Shown one piece after another: positions 4,881-6,723 of a stretch of DNA of 6,723 nt. Numbering within the stretch: the stretch's first letter is position 1; each line of letters opens with the position of its first letter. The stretch spans positions 1 to 6,723 of the forward strand of contig CAMHPM010000086.1 of assembly GCA_946187025.1 (NCBI GenBank), written 5' to 3'. Source of the DNA: an uncultured Prevotellaceae bacterium (GTDB lineage Bacteria; Bacteroidota; Bacteroidia; Bacteroidales; Bacteroidaceae). A program made the translations under genes and the position numbers. The notes below the pieces were generated by a model. The model made no database searches. It had not been told where the DNA came from and saw only the letters and a program-made list of their open reading frames with translations.

Positions 4881-6723
4881 AAGCCAAGTTTAACACCGAA
4901 TGTGAAAGAGCGAGCCTGAGGATAGTTACCTTGGTCTACACCCATACTGAGGTTGTTACCTTCTGTACCTACAACCTTACCGACTTCTGGGTCGAATCCG
5001 TTGTAAGAAGTGAAGGTAAGCAGATTATATCCAGTGAGTGACAGTGCAAGATTGGATATCTTAAGCTTTGTGAGTATCCGCTGTGGGAAGTTGTATGTGA
5101 GTCTTAGTTCTTTCAGACGTACATACGATCCGTCGTGGATAAAGAAATCGCTTGCACGGAAGTTGCGGTTAGTGTCGCCGTTACGCAGGTCGGGCACTGT
5201 GGCATCTGTGTGCAGAGGGAAGAATTCGCGTCCCGATGCAATCTGTCCTGACCAGTGCTGCTCACGGAGATCGGCATATACATTACCATTGGCGGCATTA
5301 TAGAGATAGTAGTCCATAACGTTGAACACCTTATTGCCTGTCTGTCCTTGGAAGAAGATGCTCAAATCGAGATTCTTGTATCCTACTCCCATTGGAACAC
5401 CGAATACGAATTTTGGCAGTGGCGAACCGAGATATGTACGGTCTTCTGCTGTAATACGGCCGTCGTTGTTGATGTCTTTGAAGCGGAAGTCGCCAGGCAG
5501 TGCTGACTGCTCCCAGTAGTTTTTACCGGCATCGTATTGTGCACTTGCTGCAACCTCTTCGTATGTGTTGAATATACCATCGGTGACATATCCGAAGAAG
5601 CTACCGATAGGCAGGCCAACGGCTGTCTTCGTTGCGTAGTCGACAATACTTCCTTCACTGAGGTAGCTGCCGTAGATAGGCTCGTTGCCTGTTCCGAGAC
5701 TGGTTACTTTATTCTTTATCCACGAGAGATTGAAGCCAATTTCATAGCGCCAGTCAGCTCCGATGTTGTCTTTCCATTTTGCCTCATATTCCCATCCGTA
5801 GTTCTTTACAGAACCTGCGTTGGTCATTGGAGAGCTGTCGAGTCCTGCCGATCCGACGGTAGGAACGCGGAGAAGCATGTCGGAGGTCTTCTTGTTGAAG
5901 TATTCAACAGTGAATGTGAGTCGGCTGTTGAAGAAACCGAAGTCGAAACCGATATTGAAGTTCTCGCTCTTTTCCCACTTGATATCGTCGTTGCCAAGTA
6001 CAACGGCTGTCGATCCTTCGTAGAGGGTGTGATTGCCAAGACCGTATGGATAGTTGTATCCAGATGTGAGGTATGTATAGCGAGCGAGCTCGTCGATACG
6101 GTTGTTACCAAGAGTACCCCAACCGATACGGAACTTACCAAGTGTCATCCATCTTACATTCTTCATAAATGGCTCGTTAGAGAATTTCCATCCGAGAGAT
6201 ACTGATGGGAAGTATCCCCAGCGGTTGTTCTTCGAGAATTTTGAAGAACCATCGGCACGTATGTTTGCTTGGAAGAGGTAAGTATCGTTGAAGCTGTAGA
6301 TGAGTCGTCCGATGAGGCCTATTGCTGTCCATTCCGAATCAAGTCCGTAGGTCTTGTCGCCGGTGTAGGCGCTTGACAGATAGTGGAACACGTCTTCGTT
6401 TGAAGGAGTTCCTTTGCGGTATGACTGTTGCCAGCTTGTCTTCGATCCTTCAGCTGTTTGTCCGGCAAGAGCTGTGATGCTGTGGTGCTTGTCGCTCCAG
6501 GCAAAGGTGAGAAGGTTGTTTATCTCCCACTTCTCTGTATTGGTTTGATATTTGTATACTTGAGTAAGCGAACCTGGCATTGAGAAGTCTTCGTTGAGTG
6601 CGAATACTTCTGAGAAGTCATCATCGGTTCTGTGTGTATTATAGTATGATGCTTTAAACTGATATGTCAGCAATTTGCAGATCTTAGCGTCGAGGCTGAG
6701 GTTCATTTCTATTCGATTACGGT
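4877..6723 (-). CDS. susC: SusC/RagA-family TonB-dependent outer-membrane transporter, C-terminal part
   Basis: The frame is open to the right edge. The codons before the internal ATG at 6706 read R-N-R-I-E and continue upstream, so that ATG is not the gene start. 614 residues are visible of a family that is usually about 1000, leaving the signal peptide, carboxypeptidase-like N-domain, TonB box, plug and first strands outside the window. What remains is beta-barrel. Counting from Met at 6706, it has ADGSSKFSKNNRWGYFPSVS (151-170), WEKSENFNIGFDFGFFNSRL (244-263), the DxNxDGxIxxxD loop DINNDGRITAED (411-422) and LGSPLPKFVFG (426-436). The closing strand is RSFTFGVKLGL. These are standard SusC segments. 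The protein imports glycan fragments across the outer membrane with TonB energy and pairs with the SusD-like protein encoded 6 nt downstream. No frameshift or stop interrupts the visible part. Confidence 0.95.
   Translation of the reverse strand, partial: RNRIEMNLSLDAKICKLLTYQFKASYYNTHRTDDDFSEVFALNEDFSMPGSLTQVYKYQTNTEKWEINNLLTFAWSDKHHSITALAGQTAEGSKTSWQQSYRKGTPSNEDVFHYLSSAYTGDKTYGLDSEWTAIGLIGRLIYSFNDTYLFQANIRADGSSKFSKNNRWGYFPSVSLGWKFSNEPFMKNVRWMTLGKFRIGWGTLGNNRIDELARYTYLTSGYNYPYGLGNHTLYEGSTAVVLGNDDIKWEKSENFNIGFDFGFFNSRLTFTVEYFNKKTSDMLLRVPTVGSAGLDSSPMTNAGSVKNYGWEYEAKWKDNIGADWRYEIGFNLSWIKNKVTSLGTGNEPIYGSYLSEGSIVDYATKTAVGLPIGSFFGYVTDGIFNTYEEVAASAQYDAGKNYWEQSALPGDFRFKDINNDGRITAEDRTYLGSPLPKFVFGVPMGVGYKNLDLSIFFQGQTGNKVFNVMDYYLYNAANGNVYADLREQHWSGQIASGREFFPLHTDATVPDLRNGDTNRNFRASDFFIHDGSYVRLKELRLTYNFPQRILTKLKISNLALSLTGYNLLTFTSYNGFDPEVGKVVGTEGNNLSMGVDQGNYPQARSFTFGVKLGL

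Noticed and set aside
5537..6205. A 222-codon open frame on the plus strand, opposite the susC-like gene.
   Set aside because: It lies wholly within a well-conserved SusC barrel sequence, its product shows no domain or signal, and it follows the antisense frame of the real gene.

Overview
The window is a minus-strand piece of a glycan-uptake locus (a Sus-type polysaccharide utilisation locus) from a Bacteroidetes bacterium. A Prevotella- or Bacteroides-like member of the Bacteroidales is most likely. The evidence is a SusC/SusD pair with its typical C-terminal motifs, lipoprotein signals followed by acidic residues, mostly A-rich translation starts without Shine-Dalgarno sequences, a TAnnTTTG-type promoter element, and a secreted enzyme ending in a tail that resembles a type IX secretion signal.

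In transcription order (right to left) there are five genes. First is a SusC-like TonB-dependent transporter, cut by the right edge so that only its C-terminal 614 residues are visible (4877-6723). It is followed after 6 nt by a complete SusD-like lipoprotein (3155-4870), after 21 nt by a smaller lipoprotein with a PKD-like N-terminal domain, probably a surface glycan-binding protein (2159-3133), and after 9 nt by a 610-residue secreted BNR/Asp-box beta-propeller with a CBM9-like domain and a sorting-type tail (317-2149). A 141-nt AT-rich gap with a good promoter candidate comes next, then the first 58 codons of a paralogue of the propeller enzyme, cut by the left edge (1-175). There is no gene-free stretch longer than 300 bases. 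No RNA genes, CRISPR arrays or insertion sequences were seen.

The inferred scheme is that the propeller enzyme trims a polysaccharide outside the cell, the PKD-like lipoprotein and SusD capture the fragments, and SusC imports them through the outer membrane using TonB energy. The substrate cannot be fixed from this window. The propeller has motifs that recall GH93 exo-arabinanases more than classical GH33 sialidases, so an arabinan-like or pectin side-chain target is a reasonable guess and no more.

The least ordinary signals are the tandem, gap-free duplication of the propeller gene with its own internal promoter, a 15-bp hairpin inside the signal-peptide codons of the first copy, a 13-nt identical start region shared by two genes of the operon, and a base-composition mosaic within the propeller gene.
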